Assembly (NCBI GenBank): GCA_039636785.1
Contig: CP144169.1
Coordinates: forward strand, 3,038,001-3,102,000
DNA: 64,000 nucleotides
Reading direction: 5' to 3'
DNA from: Micrococcaceae bacterium Sec5.7
GTDB taxonomy: Bacteria > Actinomycetota > Actinomycetes > Actinomycetales > Micrococcaceae
Shown: positions 1-9,131 of the stretch, piece by piece
Layout of the letters: each line of letters begins with the position of its first letter
Numbering within the stretch: position 1 is the stretch's first letter
The notes under the pieces: generated by a model
The model's database searches: none
What the model saw: the letters and a program-made list of their open reading frames with translations, nothing else
What the model was told of the DNA's origin: nothing
Made by a program: the position numbers and the translations under genes

Positions 1-2
1 GA

Positions 3-929
3 CTGCGCATGGCGGAGCCCGGCCAGACAGCCGAAGAGCTGCTGATGGAAGCCGACATCGCCATGTATGCGTCCAAAGCCGACGGCCGCAGCAAGCTGAA
101 GGTCTTCGAGCCCGCCATGCTCCACGCCCGCCAGCGGCGCAACCAGATGGTGGGCGAACTGCGGGAGGCGATCACCGGCGAACAGCTGGTCCTTCACTAC
201 CAGCCGGTCATTGAACTGGCCACCGGAAAGATCGAGGGCGTTGAGGCACTGGTCCGCTGGAGCCACCCCACCCGCGGCCTGATCATGCCGGACGATTTCA
301 TTCCGATCGCGGAAGAAATCGGCATTATTTCGGTGCTCGGAGGGTGGGTGCTCAGGACTGCCGTGGAGCAGTTGCGCCGCTGGAGGGACGATCCGCGCAT
401 CAGCCAGGAGCTCTCCATGCGGATCAACGTCTCGGCCACGGACCTGCAGCGGCTCGAGTTAGTCGAGGAAGTCCGGGACGCGCTCAACGATGCCGCCCTG
501 GAACCGGCGCTGCTGGTGCTGGAACTCACCGAGAGCGCTGTCATCCAGGGCGACGAGCTGGACCGGTACACGCTGGCAAGTCTGCGTCAACTCGGCGTGG
601 GCCTGGAGATCGACGACTTTGGAACGGGCTACTCTTCCATCAGCTACCTGCGCCGCCTTCCCGTGGACCGGGTGAAGGTGGACCGCACGCTCCTCACCGC
701 GCTGGGAAGCGATCCCGCACAGCCCGCCCTGATCGCAGCCATCCTGCAGCTGATCCGTGCCTGTGGCCTGGAAGCCGTGTGGGAAGGCATCGAAACCGCA
801 GAACAGGCAGAACACCTGCGGAAACTTGGCTGTATCAGCGGGCAGGGGTACTACTTTTCCCGGCCGCTGCCCGAACCTGAGTTCACGGAACTGCTGGTGC
901 GTCAACAGGTGTGGCCCGGGCAGGCTTAG
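3..929 (+). CDS. GGDEF-EAL cyclic-di-GMP protein, C-terminal part (cut by window start)
   Basis: This is the tail of a GGDEF domain (AD-AMY-SKADGR, the usual last helix) followed by a complete EAL domain of about 250 residues. The EAL signature reads VEALVRW. The catalytic or metal residues are visible in ELTESA, EIDDFGTGYSS, VKVD and EGIET, so the phosphodiesterase half looks active; it would hydrolyse c-di-GMP at the membrane or in the cytoplasm. The frame is open to base 3, and the first ATG at 9 lies inside the GGDEF domain, so the real start is upstream of the window. Whether the GGDEF half is active cannot be seen. The next gene is convergent. Confidence 0.93.
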   Translation: MRMAEPGQTAEELLMEADIAMYASKADGRSKLKVFEPAMLHARQRRNQMVGELREAITGEQLVLHYQPVIELATGKIEGVEALVRWSHPTRGLIMPDDFIPIAEEIGIISVLGGWVLRTAVEQLRRWRDDPRISQELSMRINVSATDLQRLELVEEVRDALNDAALEPALLVLELTESAVIQGDELDRYTLASLRQLGVGLEIDDFGTGYSSISYLRRLPVDRVKVDRTLLTALGSDPAQPALIAAILQLIRACGLEAVWEGIETAEQAEHLRKLGCISGQGYYFSRPLPEPEFTELLVRQQVWPGQA

Positions 930-993
930 TTTCCTGCGCGGCTACCGGCCGCGTTTCCTTGCCGGGGCTGGTGGCAGCTTTTACTTGCCGCGT

Positions 994-1560
994 TCACGTG
1001 CCGGGGCTCTGCCGCGCGCGCCATTCGTCAACGGTCATGGCGTAGATCTGTTCGGTGGACCACGCACCCTTGTAGTGCCAGTTGTCCACCAGCGTGGCTT
1101 CAAGGCGCATGCCCAGCCGTGCGCAGATCCCTGCGGACCCGGTGTTGAGCGCGTCCAGCTTGGCGTCGATCCGGTGGAAGTCCAGCTCCTCGAAGCCCAG
1201 TTTCAGCAGGGCCCGCGCTGCTTCGGTGCCGTAGCCCTTGCCCCGGACTTCCGGCGCCAGGGTCCAGCCCAGCTCACCCTGGCCGCTGCCGGACAGCCAC
1301 TTGAGCACCACTTCGCCAATCAGTCCCGGCGAGTCCTTGGCTTGGATGGCCAGGCTCACCCAGTCGCCCTCCTTTTCGAAGACGAAGTTGGCGTACCTGC
1401 CCACCTGTTCCATGGACTGTGTGTAGGTTTTGGCATCCCGCAGCAGGAACCGGGCGGTCTCAGGCAGTGAGTGATACGCGTGGTAGGCGTCCAGGTCCGT
1501 GGCTTCGAAGCGACGCAGAACCAGCCGGTCAGTGTGGATTGGCAGGTGGATTTCAGGCAT
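994..1560 (-). CDS. GNAT N-acetyltransferase, RimJ/RimL type
   Basis: This 188-residue protein opens with the RimJ/RimL pattern (IHTDRLVLRRFEATDLDAY). It carries the acetyl-CoA loop as VRGKGYGTEAARALL near residue 120 and ends with the usual N-x(3)-GSAG-CARLGM helix. The family acetylates protein N-termini or small amines; the substrate here is unknown. I chose ATG 1560. An upstream in-frame start at 1656 would add 32 residues that only translate the intergenic repeat (SLSKPSQSKP), so it is unlikely. It converges on the EAL gene; the hairpin at 1648-1701 lies upstream of its start and downstream of ackA. Confidence 0.88.
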   Translation of the reverse strand: MPEIHLPIHTDRLVLRRFEATDLDAYHAYHSLPETARFLLRDAKTYTQSMEQVGRYANFVFEKEGDWVSLAIQAKDSPGLIGEVVLKWLSGSGQGELGWTLAPEVRGKGYGTEAARALLKLGFEELDFHRIDAKLDALNTGSAGICARLGMRLEATLVDNWHYKGAWSTEQIYAMTVDEWRARQSPGT

Positions 1561-1610
1561 GGTTCGAGGGTACGCCCCGCTCCGCTGTTGCGTAGGTTTC
1601 GACTGGCTCG

Positions 1611-1740
1611 GTTTCGACAGGCTCAACCAGCGGCGCCCTCGCCCACGATTCGCCAAATCTGGCCGCTTACGGAGCCCTCAATGCGGCCAAATTTGGCGAA
1701 TGGTTGAGGCAGGCTCGGTTTCGGCAGGCTCAACCAGCAT
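1611..1740. repeat. Intergenic GTTTCGACAGGCTCAACCAG repeat pair
   Basis: The 20-mer GTTTCGACAGGCTCAACCAG at 1611-1630 recurs with one change at 1718-1737, and a shortened copy precedes it at 1596. A third copy (GTTTCGACAAGCTCGACCAG) is at 12711-12730. All copies sit at gene 3' ends; the second here contains the ackA stop codon and the third lies just past the paaZ stop. This pattern suggests a dispersed actinobacterial intergenic repeat or terminator module. Confidence 0.7.
1648..1701. terminator. Long hairpin downstream of ackA
   Basis: Arms 1648-1666 (ATTCGCCAAATCTGGCCGC) and 1683-1701 pair at 18 of 19 positions around a 16-base loop. It lies immediately past the 3' end of the pta-ackA operon and is flanked by the two 20-mer repeats, so it could act as terminator for ackA. 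No run of T follows. Confidence 0.6.
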
Positions 1741-2887
1741 TCACGACGGCGGCCGTTGCCTCCGCGATGGCGCGCTCTTCATCGGTTGCGACCACCAGCA
1801 CGGGAATGGCCGAGTCCGCAGTGGAAATCACTCGCGGTTCCTTGGACGGCCCACGGTTCAGGCCGTCGTCGAGCTTAATGCCCAGCGCCCCCAGCCGCTC
1901 CCCCACCAGCGCCCGGAACTGGTGCGAGTTCTCGCCGATCCCTGCCGTGAACACGAGCGCCTTCGCCCCGCCCACGGCCACGTGGTAACCGCCGATGTAC
2001 TTGGCCAGCCGGTAGGACGCGACGGCGAGCGCCATGGACGCACGCGCATCGCCCGCCTCTGAGGCCTCCACCACGGTGCGCATGTCGTTGTTGCCGGCCA
2101 GGCCCCTGAGCCCGGACTGGCGGTTCAGCATGGAGTCGATGTCCTCGGCGTTCCAGCCGGCGCGCGCCAGGAACACCAGGATGGACGGGTCCAGGTCACC
2201 GGAGCGGGTGCCCATCACCAGGCCCTCGAGGGGGGTGAAGCCCATGGAGGTGTCCACGGACCTGCCGCCCCGGATGGCTGTCACGGAGGCGCCGTTCCCC
2301 AGGTGGGCGATCACGCCGTCGAACTCCTCCACGGCGAGCCCCACCAGCGCTGCTGCCTGGTGCGAAACGTACTCGTGCGAGGTGCCGTGGAAGCCGTAGC
2401 GGCGGATTCCGTGGTTTGTGTACAGCTCATCCGGCACGGCGTAGCGCCAGGCGTGCTCGGGCAGGGTGCGGTGGAAGGCGGTATCGAACACGGCAACCTG
2501 CGGCAGCTCCGGCCACTTCCTGGCGATGGCGCGGATGCCCAGCACGTTGGCCGGGTTGTGCAGCGGGGCCAGCGGGTTGAGCCGTTCGATCGCGCGGGTG
2601 ATCTCGTTGTCGATCAGCACCGGCTCGGCGAAGCGCTCCCCGCCGTGCACCACGCGGTGCCCCACGGCGTCGAGCTCCCTGTCACCCAGCACCTCATGGA
2701 GGGCGGCGTCCACCTGCTCCAGCGCGTCGGCATGGTCCCGGGGGCCCTCGATCCCGCCGTCGCCTTCGCCGCCGTTACCCATCCCGATCTTCTCGATCAG
2801 GCCCTCGGTGAGCACGCTGCCAGCCGCCACATCGCGGACCTGGTACTTCAGCGAGGACGAGCCGGAGTTGATAACGAGCACAAGCAT
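1730..2887 (-). CDS. ackA: Acetate kinase
   Basis: This 385-residue protein starts with the acetokinase signature VLVINSGSSSLKYQ. It contains the second signature region GYRYGFHGTSHEYVS-type (RRYGFHGTSHEY), the HLGNGASV loop, SMGFTPLEGLVMGTRSGDLDP and a C-terminal VFTAGIGENS motif. It interconverts acetyl phosphate plus ADP with acetate plus ATP in the cytoplasm. It is the second gene of the pta-ackA operon: the pta stop is 8 bp upstream and a GGAGG stands between them, so the pair is cotranscribed and probably translationally linked. Its stop codon overlaps an intergenic repeat. Confidence 0.97.
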   Translation of the reverse strand: MLVLVINSGSSSLKYQVRDVAAGSVLTEGLIEKIGMGNGGEGDGGIEGPRDHADALEQVDAALHEVLGDRELDAVGHRVVHGGERFAEPVLIDNEITRAIERLNPLAPLHNPANVLGIRAIARKWPELPQVAVFDTAFHRTLPEHAWRYAVPDELYTNHGIRRYGFHGTSHEYVSHQAAALVGLAVEEFDGVIAHLGNGASVTAIRGGRSVDTSMGFTPLEGLVMGTRSGDLDPSILVFLARAGWNAEDIDSMLNRQSGLRGLAGNNDMRTVVEASEAGDARASMALAVASYRLAKYIGGYHVAVGGAKALVFTAGIGENSHQFRALVGERLGALGIKLDDGLNRGPSKEPRVISTADSAIPVLVVATDEERAIAEATAAVVNAG

Positions 2888-2895
2888 GGGGCCTC

Positions 2896-5055
2896 CTAAG
2901 CCTTTGCGTCTGAAGTCCGGGGTGCGGGACTCCGGGTTTCGGAACTGGGGATTCCGGATCTCCGGGTTTCGGCGGGGTGCGTTTCCAGAGTCTGGGCCTG
3001 AATCGCCGTGATGGCCACCGTGTTGACGATGTCCTCCACGGTGCAGCCGCGGGAGAGGTCGTTGACCGGCTTGCGCAGCCCCTGCAGGACCGGCCCGACG
3101 GCGACTGCCCCCGAGCTCTGCTGCACCGCCTTGTACGTGTTGTTGCCGGTGTTGAGGTCAGGGAAGATGAACACCGTCGCCTGCCCGGCCACGGACGAGC
3201 CAGGCATCTTGGACTCGCCGATGGCTGCATCAACGGCGGCGTCGTACTGGATGGGCCCTTCGACGGCGAGGTCCGGGCGGCGTGCCCGCACCAGTTCGGT
3301 GGCCTGCCGGACTTCGTCCACGGCCTCGCCCGAACCCGAGCCGCCGGTGGAGTAGGACAACATGGCCACGCGCGGCTCCACACCGAACTGCGCTGCCGTC
3401 CCGGCCGAGGCCAGGGCGATGTCAGCCAGCTGCTCCACGTTGGGTTCCGGATTCACGGCGCAGTCCCCGTAGACCAGCACCCGGTCCGGCATGAGCATCA
3501 GGAACACGGAGGAGACGATTTTCACGCCCTCGCGGGTCTTCACAAATTCGAGCGCCGGCCGGATGGTGTGGGCGGTGGTGTGCGCGGCGCCGGAGACCAT
3601 GCCGTCCACCACGCCCAGCTGGACCATCATGGTGCCGAAGTAACTCCCGTCCTGCATGATCTCCAGTGCCTTGGCGAGGTCCACGCCCTTGTGCGCCCGC
3701 AGCTCGGCGTACTTGGCCGCGAATTCCTGACGGAGCCCGGACGTGGCGGGGTCGATGATGTTGATCCCGGAGAGGTCGATGCCCTGGCTTGCGGCCAGCT
3801 CGCGGACATCGGATTCGCGGCCCAGCACGGTGAGATCGCAGACGTCGCGCCGGTGCAGGATCTCGGCGGCCCGGAGGATGCGCACGTCTGTGCCTTCGGG
3901 CAGCACTACATGCCGGCGTTGGGACCGAGCCCGCTCAATCAGATCGTGCAGGAAGCGCAGCGGCGTCATCCGTTCCGCCCGGGGCAGGTGCAGCCGTTCG
4001 ATCAGCTCCGCCTCGTCAACGCGCTTTGCCCACAGGCCGAGCGCCGAGGCCACCTTCCGGCGGTGCCCGGACCAGATTTCGCTGCGCACCTCGGACACGC
4101 GGCGGGTGGTCATGTATGTGTCCTCGCTGGAGGCAAAAACCGGGAACGGCGCCTGCGCGAGGAGCGGATATATGTTGGCGTCCGGGGCCAGCCCGCCGGT
4201 GAGGATCAGCCCGGACGGCACCGGGAACTCCGGCGAGAACGACGAGGCCAGGCACGCAACCATCACGTCCGCACGGTCACCCGGCACGATCACCAGGGCG
4301 CCGTCGTCGAGCACGTTCAGGAAGTTCCCCACGTTCATGGCCGCCACTTTGATGGAGTGGACATCGCGCTCCATGTCCGCGCGGCCGGCGATCTGGCGGA
4401 CGCCGATGGCGGTGGCCACCTCGCCCGTGGTGGGCCGCGCGATGTCCTCCAGCTCCGGGAAAACGTACACCGGACGGCCGGAAGCCCCCGGCCGCACGGC
4501 AGCGGCGATGGCATCCAGATCCTCCGGATTCGCGCGGTTCACCATGATGGCGAGCAGCGAGCACTTCTCCGCGATGAGCTCCTTGCGGGCAACCTCGACG
4601 GCGTCCGCGGCCTCCGCCACGGTGCGGCCCTTCGCGCCAACCACCGCAACCACGGGGGCGGCCAGGTTGTTCGCCAGGCGGGCGTTGAGATCAAATTCGA
4701 CGGCGGCGTCGTGGCCTGTGAGGTCCGTTCCCTCCACGATGATCACGTCGCAGTGCCGGCCCATTTCGGCAAAGATCTCAACGCAGCGGGCGTCGATATC
4801 GGCGCGTTTTCCTTCGGCCAGGAGCCCGCGGACTTCGGCGAAGGTGAGCCCGCCGCGGCACCGGTCATCATCGAGCTCGAAACGGGCCTTCATCAGCGCA
4901 ACCATGGGGTCGGCGGCAGCGTCGTTGCCATGGACCACGGGCTTGAAAAAGCCGATCCGGTCCGCGTGCCGGTGGAGTGTGTCCGCCACGCCCAGGGCTA
5001 CGAGCGACTTGCCTGAACCCGGAGTTGTTGCACTGACATAAATCCCTTTGGCCAT
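2896..5055 (-). CDS. pta: Phosphate acetyltransferase (long form)
   Basis: This 719-residue protein has the long-form layout: an N-terminal BioD-like P-loop domain (IYVSATTPGSGKSLVALG), a central DRTGG-like domain around residues 215-325, and a C-terminal PTA_PTB catalytic domain from about residue 385 (RRHVVLPEGTDVRILRAAE ... GSGEAVDEVRQATELVRARRPDL). It converts acetyl-CoA and phosphate to acetyl phosphate, feeding ackA. I chose ATG 5055 because AGAGGA precedes it and the protein starts MAKGIYVSATTPGSGKS; the longer ORF adds 35 unlikely residues. The last 25 residues are a low-complexity S-E-T-R-S-P tail encoded by a degenerate short repeat (2918-2980), which is unusual for the family. Confidence 0.96.
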   Translation of the reverse strand: MAKGIYVSATTPGSGKSLVALGVADTLHRHADRIGFFKPVVHGNDAAADPMVALMKARFELDDDRCRGGLTFAEVRGLLAEGKRADIDARCVEIFAEMGRHCDVIIVEGTDLTGHDAAVEFDLNARLANNLAAPVVAVVGAKGRTVAEAADAVEVARKELIAEKCSLLAIMVNRANPEDLDAIAAAVRPGASGRPVYVFPELEDIARPTTGEVATAIGVRQIAGRADMERDVHSIKVAAMNVGNFLNVLDDGALVIVPGDRADVMVACLASSFSPEFPVPSGLILTGGLAPDANIYPLLAQAPFPVFASSEDTYMTTRRVSEVRSEIWSGHRRKVASALGLWAKRVDEAELIERLHLPRAERMTPLRFLHDLIERARSQRRHVVLPEGTDVRILRAAEILHRRDVCDLTVLGRESDVRELAASQGIDLSGINIIDPATSGLRQEFAAKYAELRAHKGVDLAKALEIMQDGSYFGTMMVQLGVVDGMVSGAAHTTAHTIRPALEFVKTREGVKIVSSVFLMLMPDRVLVYGDCAVNPEPNVEQLADIALASAGTAAQFGVEPRVAMLSYSTGGSGSGEAVDEVRQATELVRARRPDLAVEGPIQYDAAVDAAIGESKMPGSSVAGQATVFIFPDLNTGNNTYKAVQQSSGAVAVGPVLQGLRKPVNDLSRGCTVEDIVNTVAITAIQAQTLETHPAETRRSGIPSSETRSPAPRTSDAKA

Positions 5056-5546
5056 TATCAGTCCTCTGGTTCGAAGGTCCCGCGTGGGACGTGCTGCAGC
5101 AGACGTACCGGCGCCCGCCATCCCCCATACTTTCACTTGTTCCCTCGCTTTCGGCAGCACACGATGGTGTTGATCGCCACGTCGGCGCCCACGCGCCGCT
5201 CAGGATCCGGGGGCGGGGCCAGCACCGCGGGACCGATCCATTGTTTCCATGGGCACACCTTGACTGATGGTGGTACTGATAAACCACGCTGGCCGCATTC
5301 CGGATTCCCTGTCCCGTTCCGGCCTACCAGTTCCGGCAGGTTCGGCTTCGGCGCGGCGGTTGCATCGTTGTTTCGAAAGCCCAAAACGGGCGCCACCCCA
5401 GTTCCGTTGCCTCAGGTCACCTAACCACTTAGGATGCACGTTGGGCCTGTCTGCACACCGTCGCTATGGCGCGCGGTCTCATCCTTGCGGGAGGAAGTCG
5501 TCCGGCCCAAACAAGCACGCAATCGATATCTTCGGAAAGTTGCACA
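5056..5546. other. Intergenic region upstream of pta and the 5547 gene
   Basis: About 490 bases separate the divergent pta gene and the next gene. I see no convincing gene. Short frames here overlap on both strands and lack ribosome binding sites. Both divergent promoters should lie here, but I cannot place them. Confidence 0.5.
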
Positions 5547-7013
5547 GTGACTAGGTCATCATTTAGCGCACTCCCTCAGTCCGGGCTCCTGGCCATGCGC
5601 GGAGTGCGCGGCATTCGCCGACGTCTTCGGGATTTGGCAGGCAACGGTCGGCAGGATTTCTCACAGGCGTCCACAGCGGATATTGCCGGTTACGCGTTCG
5701 AGAAGTTTGCTTCGTTCCGTCCTTTTGAGTTGCTGTCTGAGAATTTCGTGATCGAATCGTGGAGCCCGGCGGTCTCAGCATCACTTCACGATCTCTCGTC
5801 GGTCGCGCTAAAGGCTCCGTACATCGCTTTCGAAATGGAGTTGGACGGAAGTGGCGCTGGTGTCGCCGTGACGGGACCGGGGCTAGCGGTCCACTGTTCT
5901 TTCGACCCTGGGGCCGGGACGCAACAAATCGTGGTCACCGTAAACGACGATGCCCGCGTCGTGGCCTCAAGCACGGCTTCGATTGGAAGCGGCGCCATAG
6001 TCGCCGTTACCGTGACGGAGAACGTCGTCACGCTTTGGGAGCAGTCCAAGGGGCATTGGGACGCGTTCCTTACTCACCGACTAGATCCGGAGTCGGAGGT
6101 TGACCTTCCGGCCGCCGCGGGCACCGGCCACTTGCGCGCCGTCGCTGTCGGAAGCCCCGCGTCCGTGAGCGTAGGGTACTTCGGGCACACCGGGCTGAGG
6201 GACCCGCAACTGGTCAAGCACATGGACGGTTCCAACTACATGATCGACGGGCGCTTGCTCGCGACCATGACCTGCGCGGGGCCAGGGCCATTCCAAACCG
6301 CGCACTGGGGTGTGTTCTCCATCGACCCCGATAATCCCTGCGACATGGTTCAAGTCGGACACTTATTCTTCGAGCGCGACGGCAGGATCCTTGGTGACCA
6401 CGCAGGCCAGATCGTCATCGAGGACGACGGGAGCGCCATCGTTGTGGTGAGCTCTTGGGGAGACTTCGACGAAAACGTACATATCCGGCACTTGCGTACG
6501 GATACCGAAATACTCTCGGGCGTGCACGTACTCTCCTCGGAACCACTGGCGTTGCCCACGGCCTTCAATACTTGGGATCCGACACTGCAGCATCACGAGG
6601 GACGGTGGTGGCTTGGATTCGTCGAGTGCCAGGCGTTCAGTCCCCGGTTCGATTTTCGCCCCGCCCTCGCCCGAGCCCAGGAAGGTGCATCCTACAACTC
6701 TGAATACGACTATGTGGGAGCCGACTTGCTGCACCATCAAACAGAGGGAACAATCCTGACCCAGCTTGGGACCGAGCTGCGACTGCTGGCGAGCGACGGA
6801 GACGCGAAGGACTACCCGGTCTACGATCTTCAGATGAACAGGATTGCGCAGATCCGCGCTCCGTACGAGTCGAATATCCCGCACCCACTGCTAATCGACC
6901 GGCCCGAGACCACGTGGATGATCACGTTTGACGGCACCCCCGTCAGCCCCGAAATTCTCGGATATGGAACCCACGGAGACATCCTCATATTCCACTCCAG
7001 AAAGAAGCCCTAG
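5547..7013 (+). CDS. Unknown protein with beta-propeller-like (GH43-type) C-terminal half
   Basis: I do not recognise this 488-residue protein. The first ~200 residues are Ser/Thr/Val-rich, beta-type sequence. From about residue 210 it shows repeated blocks typical of five-bladed propellers such as family 43 glycosidases: DPQLVKHMDGSNYMIDGR, HWGVFSIDPDNP, NTWDPTLQHHEGRWWLGF, EGTILTQLGTELRLLASDG. There is no signal peptide. I prefer GTG 5547, preceded by GGAAAG; ATG 5466 is in frame but has no ribosome binding site, and ATG 5595 is also possible. Its codon use and GC appear lower than its neighbours, so it may be acquired. A carbohydrate-active role is only a guess. Confidence 0.6.
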   Translation: MTRSSFSALPQSGLLAMRGVRGIRRRLRDLAGNGRQDFSQASTADIAGYAFEKFASFRPFELLSENFVIESWSPAVSASLHDLSSVALKAPYIAFEMELDGSGAGVAVTGPGLAVHCSFDPGAGTQQIVVTVNDDARVVASSTASIGSGAIVAVTVTENVVTLWEQSKGHWDAFLTHRLDPESEVDLPAAAGTGHLRAVAVGSPASVSVGYFGHTGLRDPQLVKHMDGSNYMIDGRLLATMTCAGPGPFQTAHWGVFSIDPDNPCDMVQVGHLFFERDGRILGDHAGQIVIEDDGSAIVVVSSWGDFDENVHIRHLRTDTEILSGVHVLSSEPLALPTAFNTWDPTLQHHEGRWWLGFVECQAFSPRFDFRPALARAQEGASYNSEYDYVGADLLHHQTEGTILTQLGTELRLLASDGDAKDYPVYDLQMNRIAQIRAPYESNIPHPLLIDRPETTWMITFDGTPVSPEILGYGTHGDILIFHSRKKP

Positions 7014-7212
7014 GGCTCCCGACGCGAACGGATAAGGTCCGGCAAGGTTTTTGGACCGAAGCCCCTGCCTCGAGCGGCCGCATTCGTTCCCGCCGGCGCG
7101 GTTCTCTCGTGTCGACGGATCAAGCTTCATTGTCGCTGATCGGGACGCTCCCGCCTCAGGCATGATGAGTCTTCAATTGCCTACGCGGGGCCAGCCAGGC
7201 TCGCCCGCACCC

Positions 7213-7256
7213 TTGACAGCGGGCACCTAAATGGGATTACCTAATGAACATTCGGT
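7213..7256 (+). promoter_or_regulatory. paaIK promoter with PaaR-type operator
   Basis: TTGACA at 7213-7218 is followed after 18 bases by TTACCT. The sequence AATGAACATTCGGT at 7243-7256 matches 10-11 of 14 positions of ACCGAACGTTCGGT, the palindrome also found before paaR, paaZ and paaJ. The operator overlaps the promoter, as expected for repression. Confidence 0.65.
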
Positions 7257-7280
7257 AAATAAAGCTGGAGGCAATGACGC

Positions 7281-7745
7281 ATGGCTGAAACAACCACGAT
7301 TCCCGGTGCAACCCACCCGATTCTTGAGAACGACCACGCCTCCGAATGGATGGGCGTTGAGGTCCTCGCCTTCAGCGACGGACACGCCACCATCCGCATG
7401 ACCCTGCGGCAGGAGATGCTCAACGGCTTCGGCATGGCGCACGGCGGAATGATCTTCGCCTTCGCCGATTCGGCCTTCGCCCTGGCCTGCAACCCGGCCA
7501 GCCCCACTGCCGCCGAAGCAGACACCATCACTGTTGCCTCCGGCGTCGACATTAACTTCCTCAAGCCGGCCTTCCAGGGCCAGGTGATCACCGCCGTGGC
7601 CGACCGCCGCTCCAGCGAGGGCCGCAGCGGCCTGTACGACATCCAGATTTTCGCCGCCGATGCCGGTGCCACCGCCGGCAACACCGCTCCGGGCGAGCTC
7701 ATCGCCGAGTTCCGCGGGCGCAGCCGCACCATCCCCAAGAAGTAG
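7281..7745 (+). CDS. paaI: Phenylacetate-pathway thioesterase PaaI
   Basis: This 154-residue hotdog-fold acyl-CoA thioesterase has the PaaI core LNGFGMAHGGMIFAFADSAFALACN, containing the HGG active-site motif, followed by the strand VDINFLKPAFQGQVI. In the paa pathway this enzyme rescues CoA from hydroxyphenylacetyl-CoA and other dead-end thioesters. GGAGG lies 8 bp before ATG 7281; a nearer upstream ATG (7273) runs into a stop after four codons. paaK follows 7 bp downstream, so the two form an operon behind a PaaR-type operator. Confidence 0.93.
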   Translation: MAETTTIPGATHPILENDHASEWMGVEVLAFSDGHATIRMTLRQEMLNGFGMAHGGMIFAFADSAFALACNPASPTAAEADTITVASGVDINFLKPAFQGQVITAVADRRSSEGRSGLYDIQIFAADAGATAGNTAPGELIAEFRGRSRTIPKK

Positions 7746-7752
7746 GAACACC

Positions 7753-9099
7753 ATGACAACTCACACCACCGCCGCCCCTGTTCTTGACCCAGCTGCTCTG
7801 GACCGCGAGGAAACCATCTCCCGCGACGAGCTCGAGGCGCTCCAGCTCAGCCGTCTGCAGCACACCCTCGCCTACGCCTATGACCGCGTGCCGCTGTACA
7901 AGCGCAAGTTCGACGACGCCGGCGTCCACCCGTCCGATCTGCGCGAACTCAGCGATCTGGGCAACTTCCCGTTCACCACCAAGGAGGACCTGCGCGCTGA
8001 GTACCCGTTCGGGATGTTCGCCGTGCCGCAAAGCGAAGTAGCCCGGGTGCACGCGAGCTCGGGCACCACGGGCCGGCCAACCGTCGTCGGGTACACCAAA
8101 CAGGACCTCGCCGACTGGGCCAAGCTGGTGGCGCGCTGCCTGCGCGCGTCCGGCGTCCGTCCCGGCATGAAGGTCCACAACGCCTACGGCTACGGCCTGT
8201 TCACCGGTGGCCTGGGCGCCCACGCCGGCGCCGAAGCCCTGGGCTGCACCGTGATCCCGATGTCGGGCGGACAGACCGAGCGCCAGATCCAGCTCATTCA
8301 GGATTTCAAGCCGGACGCCATCCTGGCCACCCCCACCTACCTCCTCACCATCGCCGACGCCATGGCGCACATGGGCATCGACCCCACGTCCACCTCGCTC
8401 AAATTCGCTGTGCTGGGCGCCGAGCCGTGGACGCAGGAGATGCGCCACGAGCTCGAGGTCACCATGAACATCAAGGCGTGCGACATCTACGGGCTCTCCG
8501 AGGTCATGGGCCCCGGCGTTGCGGGTGAGGCAGTGGAGACACAGGACGGCAGCCACATCTGGGAGGACCATTTCCGCCCCGAAATCATCGATGCCTTCAA
8601 CCCCGCCGTGGGCAAGGACGCCGTCCTGGGCGACGGCGAACACGGCGAACTCGTGTTCACCGCGCTCACCAAGGAAGCGCTGCCCATCATCCGGTACCGC
8701 ACCAAGGACCTCACCCAGCTGCTGCCCGGCACCGCCCGCCCGGCGCACCGCCGGATGGGCCGCATCACCGGCCGCAGCGACGACATGATCATCCTCCGCG
8801 GCGTGAACCTGTTCCCGTCCCAGATCGAGGAAATCGCGCTGCGCATCCCGGAGCTCAGCCCGCACTTCCAGCTGGAACTCACCCGGCCCGAGGGCCAGCG
8901 GATGGACCAGCTCACGGTCAAGATCGAACGTCGGGAGACGGTCACCGCTGAAGGAAGCACGACGGCGGCCCACACCCTGCGCGAGCAGATCAAGATCCAC
9001 GTGGGTTCTTCTTGCGTCGTGGCCGTGGTGGAGCCCGGCTCGCTGGAGCGCTCCAACGGAAAGCTGCGCCGGATCTACGACCTGCGGCCGAAGGGCTAG
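7753..9099 (+). CDS. paaK: Phenylacetate-CoA ligase
   Basis: This 448-residue AMP-forming ligase shows the family core: the P-loop HASSGTTGRPTVVGYT near residue 97, YGYGLFTGGLG, IYGLSEVMGPGV and the C-terminal hinge GRSDDMIILRGVNLFPSQIEE. It activates phenylacetate with ATP and CoA, the entry step of the paa pathway. ATG 7753 is chosen because it starts 7 bp after the paaI stop; the open frame extends upstream only inside paaI. It ends 32 bp before the predicted paaR start, with a PaaR operator between them. Confidence 0.96.
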   Translation: MTTHTTAAPVLDPAALDREETISRDELEALQLSRLQHTLAYAYDRVPLYKRKFDDAGVHPSDLRELSDLGNFPFTTKEDLRAEYPFGMFAVPQSEVARVHASSGTTGRPTVVGYTKQDLADWAKLVARCLRASGVRPGMKVHNAYGYGLFTGGLGAHAGAEALGCTVIPMSGGQTERQIQLIQDFKPDAILATPTYLLTIADAMAHMGIDPTSTSLKFAVLGAEPWTQEMRHELEVTMNIKACDIYGLSEVMGPGVAGEAVETQDGSHIWEDHFRPEIIDAFNPAVGKDAVLGDGEHGELVFTALTKEALPIIRYRTKDLTQLLPGTARPAHRRMGRITGRSDDMIILRGVNLFPSQIEEIALRIPELSPHFQLELTRPEGQRMDQLTVKIERRETVTAEGSTTAAHTLREQIKIHVGSSCVVAVVEPGSLERSNGKLRRIYDLRPKG

Positions 9100-9112
9100 C
9101 CTGCGGTGGTTG

Positions 9113-9126
9113 ACCGAACGTTCGTG
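9113..9126. promoter_or_regulatory. PaaR-type operator before paaR
   Basis: ACCGAACGTTCGTG is nearly the full palindrome ACCGAACGTTCGGT and lies 5 bp before the paaR start codon. This suggests autoregulation. Confidence 0.7.
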
Positions 9127-9131
9127 AGAAA

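Noticed and set aside
2977..5016. 679-codon open frame on the plus strand
   Set aside because: It is antisense to pta, with biased composition and no ribosome binding site; pta has clear family motifs on the other strand.
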